Below the pieces are notes generated by a model, which ran no database searches, had not been told where the DNA came from, and saw only the letters and a list, made by a program, of their open reading frames with translations. From Diplolepis rosae (Eukaryota; Arthropoda; Insecta; Hymenoptera; Diplolepididae), in contig JAPYXD010000717.1 of assembly GCA_030998225.1 (NCBI GenBank), positions 930,001 to 994,000 on the forward strand: DNA of 64,000 bases, written 5' to 3'. This document shows, one piece after another, positions 42,590 to 53,563 of the stretch. Numbering within the stretch: the stretch's first letter is position 1; every line of letters starts with the position of its first letter. The translations under genes were made by a program, and so were the position numbers.

Positions 42590-44640
42590 TTAAAAGTTGC
42601 AACCATATTCTTTCTTTGTTCTAAATTTTTTTATTTCAAGCCGAGAAGATATGGTATTTCTTATAAAGCCATCTCTCTTTTTCTGACCACACACTTTTTT
42701 TGAGGCCTGTGTGACAAGTTGCACGGTACGCTCTACTGCCTGTGTATAGCAGGGATAAGGAGGGAGATTTCCCTTGAACTTATTCAAGGAGTTAATGGCC
42801 TCCTCAATATCTTTCTCTGAAAGATCAGCCAGAGCAGGAGGAGGAGTTATATTGGTCCAGTGAATGAGTTCTGGATAATCTTTTGCCTTGAAGTTAATTT
42901 TAGGAATAGAAAATTTTCTATTGGCCTCTTTTTGATATTGTCGAGATTTTTTCACAATATCAACAGCTTGTCTCTTCATTTCCTGCCTGGAATCTACGAG
43001 CATTGCCATAAGTAAGTTTTCTGGATGCAGTGCAAACGCATTCGTTCGAATGCAGGGATCCACTGCGGCTTCACGCAATTTTTTTGGTAAGAACCTGGAC
43101 TCACGGAAGCTACTATGATAAAACTGCCAATTCTTTTTTATCATGAACCATACTTTTGCGTAAACTCTCATTATATACTTTGCCAGGATTTGTAGGTTTT
43201 TGGAGGGATTGCGTTTAGACACGTATAAACGAAAAATCCTATTCGCAGCAGTGAGCCACCAAGCATGACAAAGTGCACCTGGATCTCTATTCGAAAGATT
43301 ATCCGTAAACAATGCCGCTGCAAACAGCTTGGCACATTTCCAAGAAGTATTTTTGATCAGTACTGAGACATTCTGGGTCTATATCAGGTAGGTCAACAAC
43401 TATTTCCTTAAATTTCACCACTGGTTTCTGCTCACAGGTCTCCATTTTGTTCCCTATAGGACCAGAAAATGAAGCAGGTCCCGTTGTACTACCGTCAAGG
43501 TACCCACCTCGACGGTAGTCAAGCCTAAGAGGAAGTCCATTTAAATGTAAGAGACAAATTTGGCGCTGAAGACTGAGACCCATGTGTTTTTCTATCAGTG
43601 TATTAACGCCACTAATATGACATGTATTTACAGACGTATCGTCAGCACCAATAACTTTTACTTTGCTTAAATCGTATCCATTCTCATGAAGATAGCTCAA
43701 AATGCTGCTGCAGATATCCACAGCGCTACCGCCACTGGAGGTAACGTGACCAATGTATTTGCTACCTGGTTCCGATACAAGGGATATATGTTCTTCTACC
43801 ACCGATTTTCTTTTGCGAGTTACCGTCTTCTTTTTCGCAATAAATTGTTTCGTTTTTCCTACCATCTAAGTATAGTGCAAGGAGAGATGCTTCCAAGCTT
43901 CTTTGGAGTTGAGTTGTTTCCACTCTATTTTTTTTTCTCTCCCTTTGCATTTTAGACGGATCTATAATGTTTCTTGTAACGCCACCTTTGATAATCCCAA
44001 AATCTTCAAGGGCAAAAGAAGCAATTGCGGCGGCAGAAACACTTGATACTGCAAATCGATCTGCGGTTTTTGCCGTTTCTTTCAATTGTTGCAGCATTTG
44101 CATGTGAGGTTTTGAACGCAGCCGAGAATGCACTGCAAAGTCTGGGCCATGTACATCAGGTGTGGCTGTAACCTGCGCCTGCTCCGCTTCAATGTCAGAC
44201 GTATTTTCAACAGTGAAAACAGTAGACCTTTCCAAATTTTTTCTCTTCTTCTCTTTCTCTGTTAAATAAATTGTTCTCTCTGCTCTCTTCTGAGATCGAT
44301 CAAGCAGCTTCATCATAGGTACATCAGTTGAAGCCGTTGCCATAATTCGAGGATGCCTTTGATCTAATAGAAATTTTTGCTCCTTTGAAGGTACTTTTTT
44401 ATGCGTCTCAAACTTACAATATTGTGAAGAGGTAAGATCGCATCGGCAGGCAGCTATTTCAAAAATCTTACTTGCTTCAGATTGAAATTGTCTTACAAGA
44501 CTTTGGACAGAGTACGAATCCCCACGACTAGGTGAGTAAGCTTTTAATCTCATGTACTTTCTATTTAAAGTTTTAATTTTATCTTTTTCAGTTTCATCAC
44601 GGGAATGGATGCCTTGCACCACAATTCCTCAAGTTGTTTA
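42590..44640 (-). pseudogene. Transposase-like insect repeat protein with WLTAANR signature, frameshifted
   Basis: Three overlapping frames (44,622-43,762; 43,865-43,299; 43,312-42,590) join into one protein of about 650 residues with two frameshifts, near 43,805 and 43,305. Landmarks in order: a basic N-terminus, FALEDFGII, LYLDGRKNETI, EPGSKYIGHVTSSGG, KVIGADDTSVNTC, ICLLHLNGLPLR, GPIG, WWLTAANRIFRLYVS, ENLLMAMLVD, INFKAKDYPELIHWTNI, YTQAVERTVQLV and KRDGFIR near the end. I recognise this as a multi-copy family of uncharacterised proteins in aphids and other insects, probably transposon-derived with an RNase H-like core. I cannot assign a superfamily, and no terminal repeats were found. Confidence 0.65.
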
Positions 44641-45600
44641 GAAACGACATCAGCTACCTTATTTTAAGACGGGTTTTGATTATTTCCGTTTGCGGCAATG
44701 ATCTGATAACGAACGTGGAGGATGAACCTCAGCACGTCACCGGATGTAGGGAGTGGAGATGGGCGATCTCGATTCAATTAACCAAAAATCGATTATTTTG
44801 AAACGATTAATCAATTTTTAATTGATCATTAAAAGTTAGATTAATTGCATGAATCGATTAATTTCTCCGATTCTTTTTAAGCGATTCTTTTCTTTTCGAC
44901 ACTGGGCCCGGTAGGGTGTACTTTAGACCGTATATTGATCCTCCAAAGCATTAATTCTCCCAGGCGCACTGAACTTAACGCTGAAAATCATAAGAATTTT
45001 TACCCTCGTGAAAATAAATACCAGGTTGAGACTACTTTTAGATCAGAAAAATACCAAGTTTGGTCTTTTTCTGGTATGTGCCTCTCAGCGTATACCTGCA
45101 GGTCGTTGGAATTGATATTACTGTCTGTCCCCCGTAAAAATAAGTACTTTAAATACCAGAAAAAGTTCACGTACATATGTCTGCAATGTAGACAACTGTC
45201 TCTACCAACAGACTAGTTACCTGAAAATCCTCTGACTTATGATATCAGAGACTTCTACTAGTTTCGGATAGTCTATAGAAAATAAATACCACTTTCAGAC
45301 CAGGCATATATAAGTACGTGACATTCTCTGTCCCTCTAGGGCTAAAGTCCGAAGATCTTTCCTGTTAGAGGTACTAGGATTAAATAAAGGCGACCTCTTT
45401 AAAACTGATGCACTGCTTAGCACCAAAAACTCTGGTGGTAAACTAGCTGTATTAAAGTTAACAAAATGTGTATGCAAATCACTTAATATTCATTTGTAAA
45501 CAAAAAGTCACACGTTTGTGTTTCATATTTACATATCTGTAAATTCGATCTCGTGTATCTCATTACGATGCAAATGTGTATCTGCTTCCTAATGGAGAAA
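44640..45600. other. Non-coding interval with a GATTAAT-rich patch
   Basis: Between 44,753 and 44,885 the motif ATCGATTA/TAATCGAT or GATTAAT occurs about seven times in both orientations after GAGATGGGCGATC, as in non-autonomous hAT-type elements whose ends read 'GGGTGGGCGATC'. No paired terminus or target duplication was found. Confidence 0.35.
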
Positions 45601-45604
45601 GCAT

Positions 45605-45697
45605 TAATAGTCCAGGAAAATTAGCTCAAAAACGTTTTTTCTGGTTACGGCTTGCGGAGGTGGCTTAAAAATCGTAAATAAATTTAAGAAATAGAAT
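45605..45697 (-). repeat. Inverted repeat arm, partner 46,371-46,462
   Basis: The reverse complement of 45,605-45,697 matches 46,371-46,462 at about 88%. Both arms can encode a similar peptide (KPPPQAVTRK followed by FELIF). The arms are 670 bp apart; the interior is AT-rich without a gene. Confidence 0.7.
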
Positions 45698-46370
45698 GAA
45701 AAAGAATAATTAGTTCTGATACTTTGTGCAAATGTGGAAGGATTCAATAACTGCAGGTATTTAGATATTGCTATTGATAATTTTGTGTTCATTAACTTTA
45801 CAACCTTACCATAATTTTAATAATTATTATAGATACAAAATAAGCCAGTTTCGATACCTCAGAGGGAAATTGTTCACGAGAAAATCGATTGTTAATTAAA
45901 AAATTGACCTTTCTTATTTTCATTGTATAGCCGCAACTAAATTATTCACGATGTTGCTTTTTTCAAAATCTATAGTCCACATATATGCGAACATTGTCTT
46001 ACAATTTGAGGTTTCCCCGATTAATATTTTTTCAATTATTCAATTGTTAATTTAGCAAAAGTGTCCTTGTTTAGTTCCTTATGAGTTGATGTAAAGTGAT
46101 TTCACACTCTTGAAAATTATTGCAATTGATCCAGTGGCCACTTGACTTCAATTTGCAATTACGACAGTTTAACTTTATTGTTTATTTATATTTTTTGTTT
46201 GTTTTCTGCAGCTAATTGGCATTTTTCAATTGCCCTTCTTGGGGTTAAATATCAATTTTTTTGGAACGGAAAAAAAGCGTTTTTGAATCATCGAATTTTT
46301 TCCTTAATTTTCACGTAGATGAAACTTGTTTATAACAAATTGCCCATTTTTCCACTTGTTTTTGTTTTTA

Positions 46371-46462
46371 TTCCATTTCTTAAATTTTTTACGATTTTTA
46401 AGCCACCTCCTCAAGCTGTAACTAGAAAAAGCATTTTTGAGCTAATTTTCCCGGACTATAAT
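46371..46462 (+). repeat. Inverted repeat arm (partner 45,605-45,697)
   Basis: See 45,605-45,697. Confidence 0.7.
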
Positions 46463-46849
46463 AACTTTCTTAAATTCAGTTTTTTCACTATTAAAAGTTT
46501 TTAACTGTAAATTATGAAAATTAGAGAAATTCTGCTAGAATTTCTTCTACATCAACTTTGAATTATCAAAAGGAAAAGAGTTTTACCACCAAAAACCAAT
46601 TTTTGGAATATTATTACATTAAAAAAATGATTTTACGTCCGAATAATTTTCTTCGTTGGAGAAAGGAGGATGAGCAACCTCGGACTAAATGGATGTTTCT
46701 CAAAATTTATTTTCTTTCAGAATGACGACGTTTCAATGACATTATATTATCCGCTTCAGGTCAAAAATACATTTGTTTCAGTATTTGTTCTATAATAGTT
46801 ATAAAATTAATAAATACAAAATTATCAATAGCCATAATATACTGTCTTC

Positions 46850-46992
46850 ACTTCGCGAGGCTGTACCTGAATGAAACTCTAGTCACATGTTCTGGGAAAT
46901 TCCGGTAGAAATTTCTAACAGTGTAGAATTCGTATTAGCAATTCTAAGCTAATTCTCTTGAATAATCCTTTGTAATTTTATACTATATATGT
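46850..46992 (+). repeat. 143-bp dispersed repeat, copy 1 (partner 49,598-49,738)
   Basis: Direct repeat at about 83% identity. Shared blocks include TCACATG.TCTGGGAAATT and AGAAATTTCTAACAGTGTAG, then TAATCCTTTGTAATTTTATA. Copy 2 ends immediately at the mariner derivative at 49,745. Confidence 0.8.
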
Positions 46993-47535
46993 AATTGCAC
47001 TGAAGGTTTAATTAAAACTACCTGACATGTCAATAGGATTGCAGGCAAGTTCCACAATTCCCTATGAAACAGGTCATAAAGTCTGTTTTGAACAATGACT
47101 GATCACCGATGGTGTACCTACGTACACCATATCTTCCTTAGGAAAATCTAAATACGAATTTCGTGCCGCTTTGTTATGCCCGTCGACTATGAATTCACTT
47201 GAGCAGAAAATAAAATTTGATGTTAAAACAAACGTATAATCTTGCAACAAAACTCATAAGTATTTGTCAGGAAAAAGTCATGGTTATTATGAAATAACGT
47301 ATTTATAACGCTTATTTAGTATCTCACATATTATGGTTAAAAAATAGTATTTTTTATTTTCGATATTTAAAATTAAAACATGTCAGACAAAATTTGTGGA
47401 TCTTATTGAAACGAACAATTTTGCAAACTTGTCTTTTTTCATATTTCACGTATTATTTTTTAAATTTCATATGATATTATTGTTAATAGTTGGATTCAAG
47501 GTCCAGAAATGATAACTCAGGAAGTTATATACTTT

Positions 47536-47574
47536 CAAACGTTTCGACTCTGGTAGGAGTCCTCGTCAGAGACC
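47536..47574 (-). ncRNA. Hammerhead-like motif with intact CUGANGA box
   Basis: On the minus strand: CTGACGA, one G, helix GACTC/GAGTC with a 6-base loop, then GAAACGTTTG. The conserved core boxes CUGANGA and GAAA are both present, unlike in Penelope copies A and B. One extra base lies between the first box and helix II. No Penelope coding sequence was recognised around it. Confidence 0.5.
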
Positions 47575-48030
47575 TTTATTTATGAAATATAAAAACATTC
47601 AATAAAATTTGGACATATGACCACTATTTTGGAGTAAACTTTGGTAATGTGAAAAATGTAAAAAACCTTGAGAAAATTTACACAAAAGTTGTACAGAAAA
47701 CATCGATAAATTACACTGTGAAAAATATCGGTAAATTATCCTACTATGTATTAGGAAATTTTTCTTAAATCCTTAGGAAGCATAGATTTTCGTACAGAAA
47801 GTGGAAATATTCCATAGATTTGAGGAAAATTGACCGAATTTTCGGACTTATTTCCAAACTATTACGAAATATATCAAAAAGGTTAGAAAATTTCACAAAT
47901 CTCCTAAGTTGTAACACATTTTTCCACAAAAACGGAAATTTGTTCACTTTTTGGGATCTTTTCCACATAAATTATGAAATATATTTTTCTTTCCTAATAA
48001 ACTGGATATTTCTCCGACCAAACAGTAGGA

Positions 48031-48480
48031 TCTATTTCCAGTTCTATGTTGGAAATATTTCCGACTATATCTTTGGAAAAATTTACGACCCATTTGTATT
48101 TTAAACTGTCCGACTATGTTTGGAAAAATTTCCAACTATATCTTTGGAAAAATTTACGACCCATTTGTATTTTAAACTGTCAGACTATGTTCGAAAAAAT
48201 TTCCGAAATTTTGTTTACAGTGTACCTAAAAACTTCCTTGGGAATAACAATAAAATTTTAGCACATTACTTTAAGACACATCAACTAAACAACTTGTATA
48301 TATTTGTGTCTAAATTTTACTGAAGATATAGATGCAAGTACATATATAGTATAAAATGAAGACAGAATTTCACAAAATCTGCACTGTTATAAATAGTCGG
48401 ACAGCTTAAAATACAAATGGGTCGTATATTTTTTCAAAGATATAGTCGGAAATAATTCCGACATAGAACTGGAAATAGAT
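48031..48480. repeat. Compound repeat: 71-bp tandem duplication plus inverted copy
   Basis: The block CTATATCTTTGGAAAAATTT with the following GACCCATTTGTATTTTAAACTGTC occurs at 48,063-48,110 and again 71 bp later at 48,134-48,181. An inverted copy of 48,031-48,117 lies at 48,393-48,480. The surroundings (47,650-48,200) are rich in short GGAAATTT repeats. Confidence 0.75.
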
Positions 48481-48592
48481 TGGTACTTTTGAGATACATT
48501 CTACGAAAATTCAGTTGAGTTCCATAATATTAAGAAAAATTTAGAAAATTCAGTACATCTTTTAGTATATATAACTATATCATACTACATTA

Positions 48593-48871
48593 CACGGAGA
48601 AACTTATTATATCAAATTTTACTATAGTATTTTTCAATTTAGGGAAAAGCGTATGATTCTGAGGATTTTTGTCAGTAAAAATACTAAACTTTATAATAAT
48701 AATATGAAACTTTAGTATAAACTATAGTAAAATTTCCTATGAACTATGCTGAAGTTTCATATCATTATCATAAAGTTTAGTAATTTTACTGACAAAAATT
48801 CTGAAAGTGATACGTTTTTCCCTAAATTGAAAAATACTATAGTAAGAATTGACATACAAAGTTTCTCCGTG
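48593..48871. repeat. 279-bp MITE-like hairpin
   Basis: The ends CACGGAGAAACTT and AAAGTTTCTCCGTG are inverted repeats, and the interior (TACTATAGTATTTTTCAATT..; TTTTGTCAGTAAAA..) is mirrored throughout, so the whole element folds on itself at about 80%. A matching terminus (TTTCTCCGTGCA) occurs near position 110-122. No target duplication was recognised. Confidence 0.78.
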
Positions 48872-49597
48872 CACATAAGGTTAGTTCATTTTATTTTCAA
48901 ATTCCAAATTTTTATGAGATTGAAAAATTTAGATATCCCTTTGTCAGAACACATGGGTTGTTTCCATGAAGCCAATATTTGATCACTGGCATTCTTACGA
49001 GCAATTTATTTATGTTTTACGTTTATGTTACAAGTATATTCGTTGCATTTTAATTTTTTACTCTAAGGATTTTTACGTCTTTTTATCAGAAGTTGTTATT
49101 ATTAAAAAAAGTATTTGAACACTACGCTTTTAGAAATAATCGGAAATTTCCAAAAAAAAATTTTCTATGTATTATTATATTTGATTTATATTTATGTATA
49201 CTATGTGGTGACGTAAAATTTGACGATTATATGATGTTTTTGAGTACAGGTATCTTGAAATTGCGAAAAATGCACTGAATTTTCTGAAACTTTAATTAAT
49301 AATATGAAACTCAACTGAATTTTCATGAAATGTATCTCAAAACTACCAAACTGTAAGAGAACTTTCATAAAATTACGTAACTGTAACTGGGTTTCCAGCG
49401 ACATGTGGCTAAATTTTCAGTTGCATGTAAGTGCATTAAACTTCAGTTACCCAAAATAAAAAATTATTCCTATTTCAAGTTTCAGTATTTCCAGAGAAAC
49501 ATATACAGAATATTCAACACTGTAACTAAAAATGATATTTTTTTCATAAATTTACTAAACAGTAACTGAATTTTCTGAAATTCTGTCTTAATTTCGT

Positions 49598-49738
49598 AAG
49601 GCTGTAGTTGAATAAAATTCCAGTCACATGCTCTGGGAAATTTCAGTAGAAATTTCTAACAGTGTAGAATTTCTATTAGCAATTCTAAGCTGATTTTCAT
49701 AAATAATCCTTTGTAATTTTATACTACATATGTACATG
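49598..49738 (+). repeat. 143-bp dispersed repeat, copy 2
   Basis: See 46,850-46,992. Confidence 0.8.
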
Positions 49739-49744
49739 CATCTA

Positions 49745-50528
49745 CCGGGTCTAGAAGTATGAAACCCGAATTTTTTTGCAAAAGTTACACGTCTGTTGCA
49801 TGAAAATGATCAAAAATATTTTATTCAAAGTAATCTCCTTTGCTATTTACACATTTTTCCCACCTCTCCGGAAGTTGATGAATGCCACGCCAATAAAACT
49901 TTCAGTCTTTCAGTATTTCCCAACTGAACGTCTCGATCGTTTCCTTGACCCGTTTCGCTGTGCGTGATGGGCCATTATCGTGAAGAAAAATGTCTTTGTG
50001 TTGTCTTCTTCGATAATCTGGTCGTTTTTCTTGTAATGCTCGATTTAAACCGATCATTCGCTGTTGGTAGCGATTCGTGTTGACAGTTTCACCAGGTTTT
50101 AGCAGCTCATAATAGATAACACCCTTCTGATCCCAGTCTTCCAACTTTTTCGGTGGCTTTCCACGATCTTCGTTTCTCACATCAAAATTACTACTTTTGA
50201 ATTTTTTAAACCACTCGAAACACTGCGTTTTGCCAAGAGCATGTTTACCGTAAGCTTCGACAAGCATTCGATGCGATTCTGCAGCAGTTTTCTTTAAGTG
50301 ATAACAAAAAACCAGTGCTATCCGCAAATCGTAGTTCGTAGGCACAAAACTCGACATGTTGATGCTTGCAGTAAATACACTGGTATATCGAACTTGAGTT
50401 GTTGTCTACTGAAAAACTTTCTCAGCTGCTAGAGGGAGAAGATGGCGCAGCAGAAGCGGTCTACGGTCCCTAAACTGATGGCAAGCACCATCTATAGGGA
50501 AATTCCGCTTTCACACTTCTAGATCTGG
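49745..50528 (-). mobile_element. mariner element, internally deleted, TA-flanked
   Basis: Terminal inverted repeats of about 29 bp (CCRGRTCTAGAAGTRTGAAA, then a GAATTT end) start at 49,745 and end at 50,528. TA lies directly outside both ends (49,743-49,744 and 50,529-50,530). At 784 bp the element is about 500 bp shorter than an intact mariner. Confidence 0.88.
49902..50357 (-). pseudogene. mariner transposase with internal deletion
   Basis: ATG at 50,357. The first ~80 residues are the mariner DNA-binding region (MLVEAYGKHALGKTQCFEWFKKFKS..DVRNEDRGKPPKK). The frame then jumps to the second half (DQKGVIYYELLKPGETVNT.RYQQ.., HDNGPSRTAKRV) and ends after WEILKD. The block with the first catalytic Asp is deleted and the YSPDLAPSD region is absent. 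The usual HDNARPH box is altered to HDNGPSR. Confidence 0.85.
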
Positions 50529-51186
50529 TATATCTTCAGTAACATTTAGGCCCAAATATACACTATTTTTTTAGTTGATGTACCTTGAAGTTATGTGCTA
50601 AAATTTTATTGTTATTACTAAGGAAGTTTTTAGGTAATTTATCGATGTTTTATGTACAACTTTTACGTGAATTTTGTCACGGCTTTTCACATTTTTACAG
50701 TTTTTACATTTTACATATTACCACTCTCTAAACTTGAATCAGTGAGCGGCCACTGATTCGCAGTGACTATTCACTGATGGCAGCAGCTATAAGTCTTTCA
50801 CTGACAATCAGTGAAATTCGACTGATGAATCAGAGAAACAGATTGAACTCACTTATTGAATCAGTGAAAGCTTCAGGTGGCAGTAATAAAATCAGCAATA
50901 TATTTAAACGATCGATGAACTCGTTTATTTCAGGCTAAACAACACTAAAACGAAATTACGTAATTATTATTATTTTTAAAGGACGATAAATCAGTAAAGT
51001 GTAGATGAAAGTTTTGAATTCGCGAATTCAAAAATTATGTTCACGTGACGCGTTGACTGATACCTCAGTGAAATCAAAGCCTTACGTGTGTAAAGAGAGT
51101 TTAAAAATAAAGTATCTAGCGCTATTCAATACTAAGAGAAATCTAATGTGTTATAAATTACCACCCTTAAATTATTAAATCCAAAA
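50529..51186. other. Interval that should contain the copia 5' LTR
   Basis: Between the mariner derivative and the copia primer site. It holds the ATCAGTGA cluster (50,735-51,085) and an AATAAAG motif near 51,107. The LTR must end close to 51,180, but I cannot fix its start; TG..CA borders are not clear and the 3' LTR is not available for comparison. Confidence 0.4.
50735..51085. repeat. Cluster of ATCAGTGA / TCACTGAT half-sites
   Basis: About nine exact or one-mismatch copies of CACTGAT or ATCAGTG occur in 350 bp in both orientations, some as close palindromes (AATCAGTGAGCGGCCACTGATT). The spacing is irregular, so this is not a simple tandem repeat. It lies just upstream of the copia leader. 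Confidence 0.55.
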
Positions 51187-51217
51187 GGTTATGGGCCCAG
51201 GGCACGCTTCTACTGTG
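51187..51217 (+). promoter_or_regulatory. copia-type primer-binding site (initiator tRNA-Met, extended)
   Basis: GGTTATGGGCCCAG is the copia primer site, complementary to the internal part of initiator tRNA-Met whose 5' half primes reverse transcription (known for Drosophila copia). After a 2-base insertion the match continues (CACGCTTCTACTGTGC), complementary to the 5' part of the same tRNA with two changes. So about 30 rather than 14 bases match. The 5' LTR should end just upstream; its border is not clear. Confidence 0.75.
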
Positions 51218-52271
51218 CGGAAAGCCCGGTTGGTAAAGTGACTTCTTCTCTTCTTGAGACCAAAGATACACAAATGATTTAGAGGTGAGTACTCTTCAAG
51301 ATTATTATTGCCGGCAATTAAGTGATGCTTAGAATACTTCCAGAAGTAGTGATTAGAATTACGGCAATTTGAGAATCTAGGTAGAGGAGGTTTTTTTTAA
51401 TTTTCTGTTCTCAAATATTTAATGAAAAAAAAAGATAATGCAGTATGCACAAACTAGAGAACACGCCGGCATATGGCTGAAACGTACGTTCTTATGATAG
51501 GTGTGCTTTGTGCCGTTTCAAGTAAGGGGGTTTATGGCTAGTCTCGTTGTTTACTTTAGTAAGTCATAGTTTTCGGATAGTATAGCGAACAGGTGAAGGA
51601 TCTTGAATACAGGTCATTCTTTGAATTTCTGTCTCTTTTATTTATTTCTTGAATGTTCGTTTATACAGAAATGCTCACAAAACTTATTCAATTACAATTG
51701 TGAGACTAGAGTATTGTAAGAGGTAACAATAACAATTTTTTTTATAACAAAAATTTGTTATTTGGAGTATTTTAGAGAATTAAAAGTTAAATTTTTTAAC
51801 AATGGCTTAAAACATAAGCAGACGTTCTTCTTAGTCATGATCGGTACGTTTTTGTCCATGATCAAAATTAAAATATACTGGGGTCAACTTTTGGATAAAA
51901 CTAGCATTGCAGTATAATCTAATTGTCGAATAGAGATTCCATAAGTTTTTGTGATGTTCTCGTACGCGTGCTTGATCAGCCTAAAGTCAATAGATTTTAT
52001 TAGCAGTTCGTAAAATCAAACATTGGAATATGGTGTACGCATACGAATGATTCTTGCATGAGCAATTGATGTCTCGTTTCGAATTACATTGAATGGCTGT
52101 GCGTTCTTTGTGATTCAGAAGCAGGAAAAAAAGTTTTTGACTAAAGTAATTTAGAGAATACCTGGCTTTAATAAATAGAGACTATTTATGGTCTAAGAGT
52201 TTGAAGTCTAATTATTTTTTTAATTATTAAGACTCATTAAAGTTTTTTTCAAATCCCGTAATAGATAGCAG
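51218..52271 (+). other. copia leader, possible intron
   Basis: A 1.05-kb leader is long for copia. A consensus donor GAG/GTGAGT at 51,284/51,285 and an acceptor AGATAGCAG at 52,271 could remove it as an intron, joining the leader to the gag exon. No other feature is recognised. Confidence 0.4.
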
Positions 52272-53563
52272 AAGCTTATTTGGAAACAGATATTGACGAC
52301 ACACTTCGTGCTTTAGTGGATTATGACAGCGACGAAATGAGCTTTGTTGCAAATCCAAACGGAGCAGGTGGAGAACAGGTAGAAATATTCAGAGAGACTT
52401 TTACAGAGTACAAAGAGGCTAAAGTTGGAGGTCAACAAGAATCAGAGATGAGATGTGTAAGAGTAAACAACAGTTTTTGTTGTTCATAAATTATTTCTAT
52501 TTGTGTAGTCAGTTTTGCCATTTTTTTCTCTTCGCTGCGAAATTCAATAGAGTTTTTTTCTAGAATTACAATAAGATCCGATAGAGATAGAGATAAAACA
52601 AAAGAGTTTGTTTTTCTGAAGAACAAGAGATCTAAAGAGGTAGACGATCAGGCCTGATAATTGCAAGATTAAGAGTAATCCAGGTATTTTTTTTCACAGC
52701 AAATCAAAAGGTAATGAGAAAACCTAAGTTATTGAGCAATTTACCTGTTGCAAGTGGATCGATCGGATTCGTTGGAAACAATAAAATATATGAGATGCAT
52801 GAAAGACTGATTGCAAGGAATGAAGCTGCTACTGAACATATGGCTGCAACTTTAACTACGCTTGGAAAAATTATGGAGGGAACCAAATCCATGATGTCTA
52901 ACCTGGTTCAAATTTCCGAGAATAATTTAGAGGCTGAAAAGCTTAAACTAAGGAGAATTGAGGTAATAAATCCAAATGAAGATAGCCTAGTTCAGAATAT
53001 AGAGGTCGATTTTGAATCGAAAAAGAGAAAATCTAATGATAGTATAGATTCGCGTAAAGTTAGAGTTCTTGATACCAAAAAAAATGATAAATTGAACAAA
53101 TACCTTCAGTTTATCAATAAAGTAGAGGATGATTCAACAAATCATCAAATCTGAATCAAGGGAGATTATAAATTAACACAGAAATCAAACTTGGATATTT
53201 GATTGGATTATTTAAAACATGATCTATTGAGTCTTGACTTACGGGATGTTATTGATTCGACAGTTCAAGGTCCGGAAAATCTGTCAGAAATAAAAGCACT
53301 TAAGAGAAAAAATATTGTTAGAGGTTTAATTATCAGACATCTTGATGAATCCTATCACAAGAGAATTATAAGTGTCTCTGACCCTAGAGAAATTATACAT
53401 AGATTAAGAGGATTTAGAAGGAATGACTCTAATATGACCCACTCCTCCGTTAGAACAAAACTGTATCAAATTAAAATGACAAAGAATGAAAAAGTTAATG
53501 ATTTTTGTGAACGTTTCGACTCTATTATTAGAGAATACGAGGCTTGTGAAGACACAGTACCGC
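52272..53563 (+). pseudogene. copia gag, first part, with N-terminal extension and candidate introns
   Basis: Candidate exon 1 (52,272-52,454) follows an acceptor-like AGCAG and encodes an acidic segment (TDIDDTLRALVDYDSDEMSFV). A 245-bp interval begins with GTGTAAGAG and ends with TTTTTTTTCACAG. Exon 2 starts at 52,700 and, joined in phase, runs through 52,714-53,154 (helical and basic segments) to the gag domain (IVRGLIIRHLDESYHKRI..; KLYQIKMTKNEKVNDFCERFDSI). Two TGA stops (53,152 and 53,200) sit in one frame where Trp would fit. The frame runs into the insertion at 53,564. Confidence 0.7.
53557..53563 (+). repeat. Target duplication GTACCGC of the foldback insertion (left copy)
   Basis: GTACCGC precedes the element (53,557-53,563) and follows it (61,178-61,184). 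Because the element ends in C/G the true duplication may be 5-7 bp. Removing the insertion and one copy keeps the gag frame continuous. Confidence 0.85.

Noticed and set aside
51187..51217. A tRNA-Met gene or tRNA fragment
   Set aside because: Only the complement of the 5' half is present, without the 3' half or internal promoter boxes, and it is positioned as a retrotransposon primer site.
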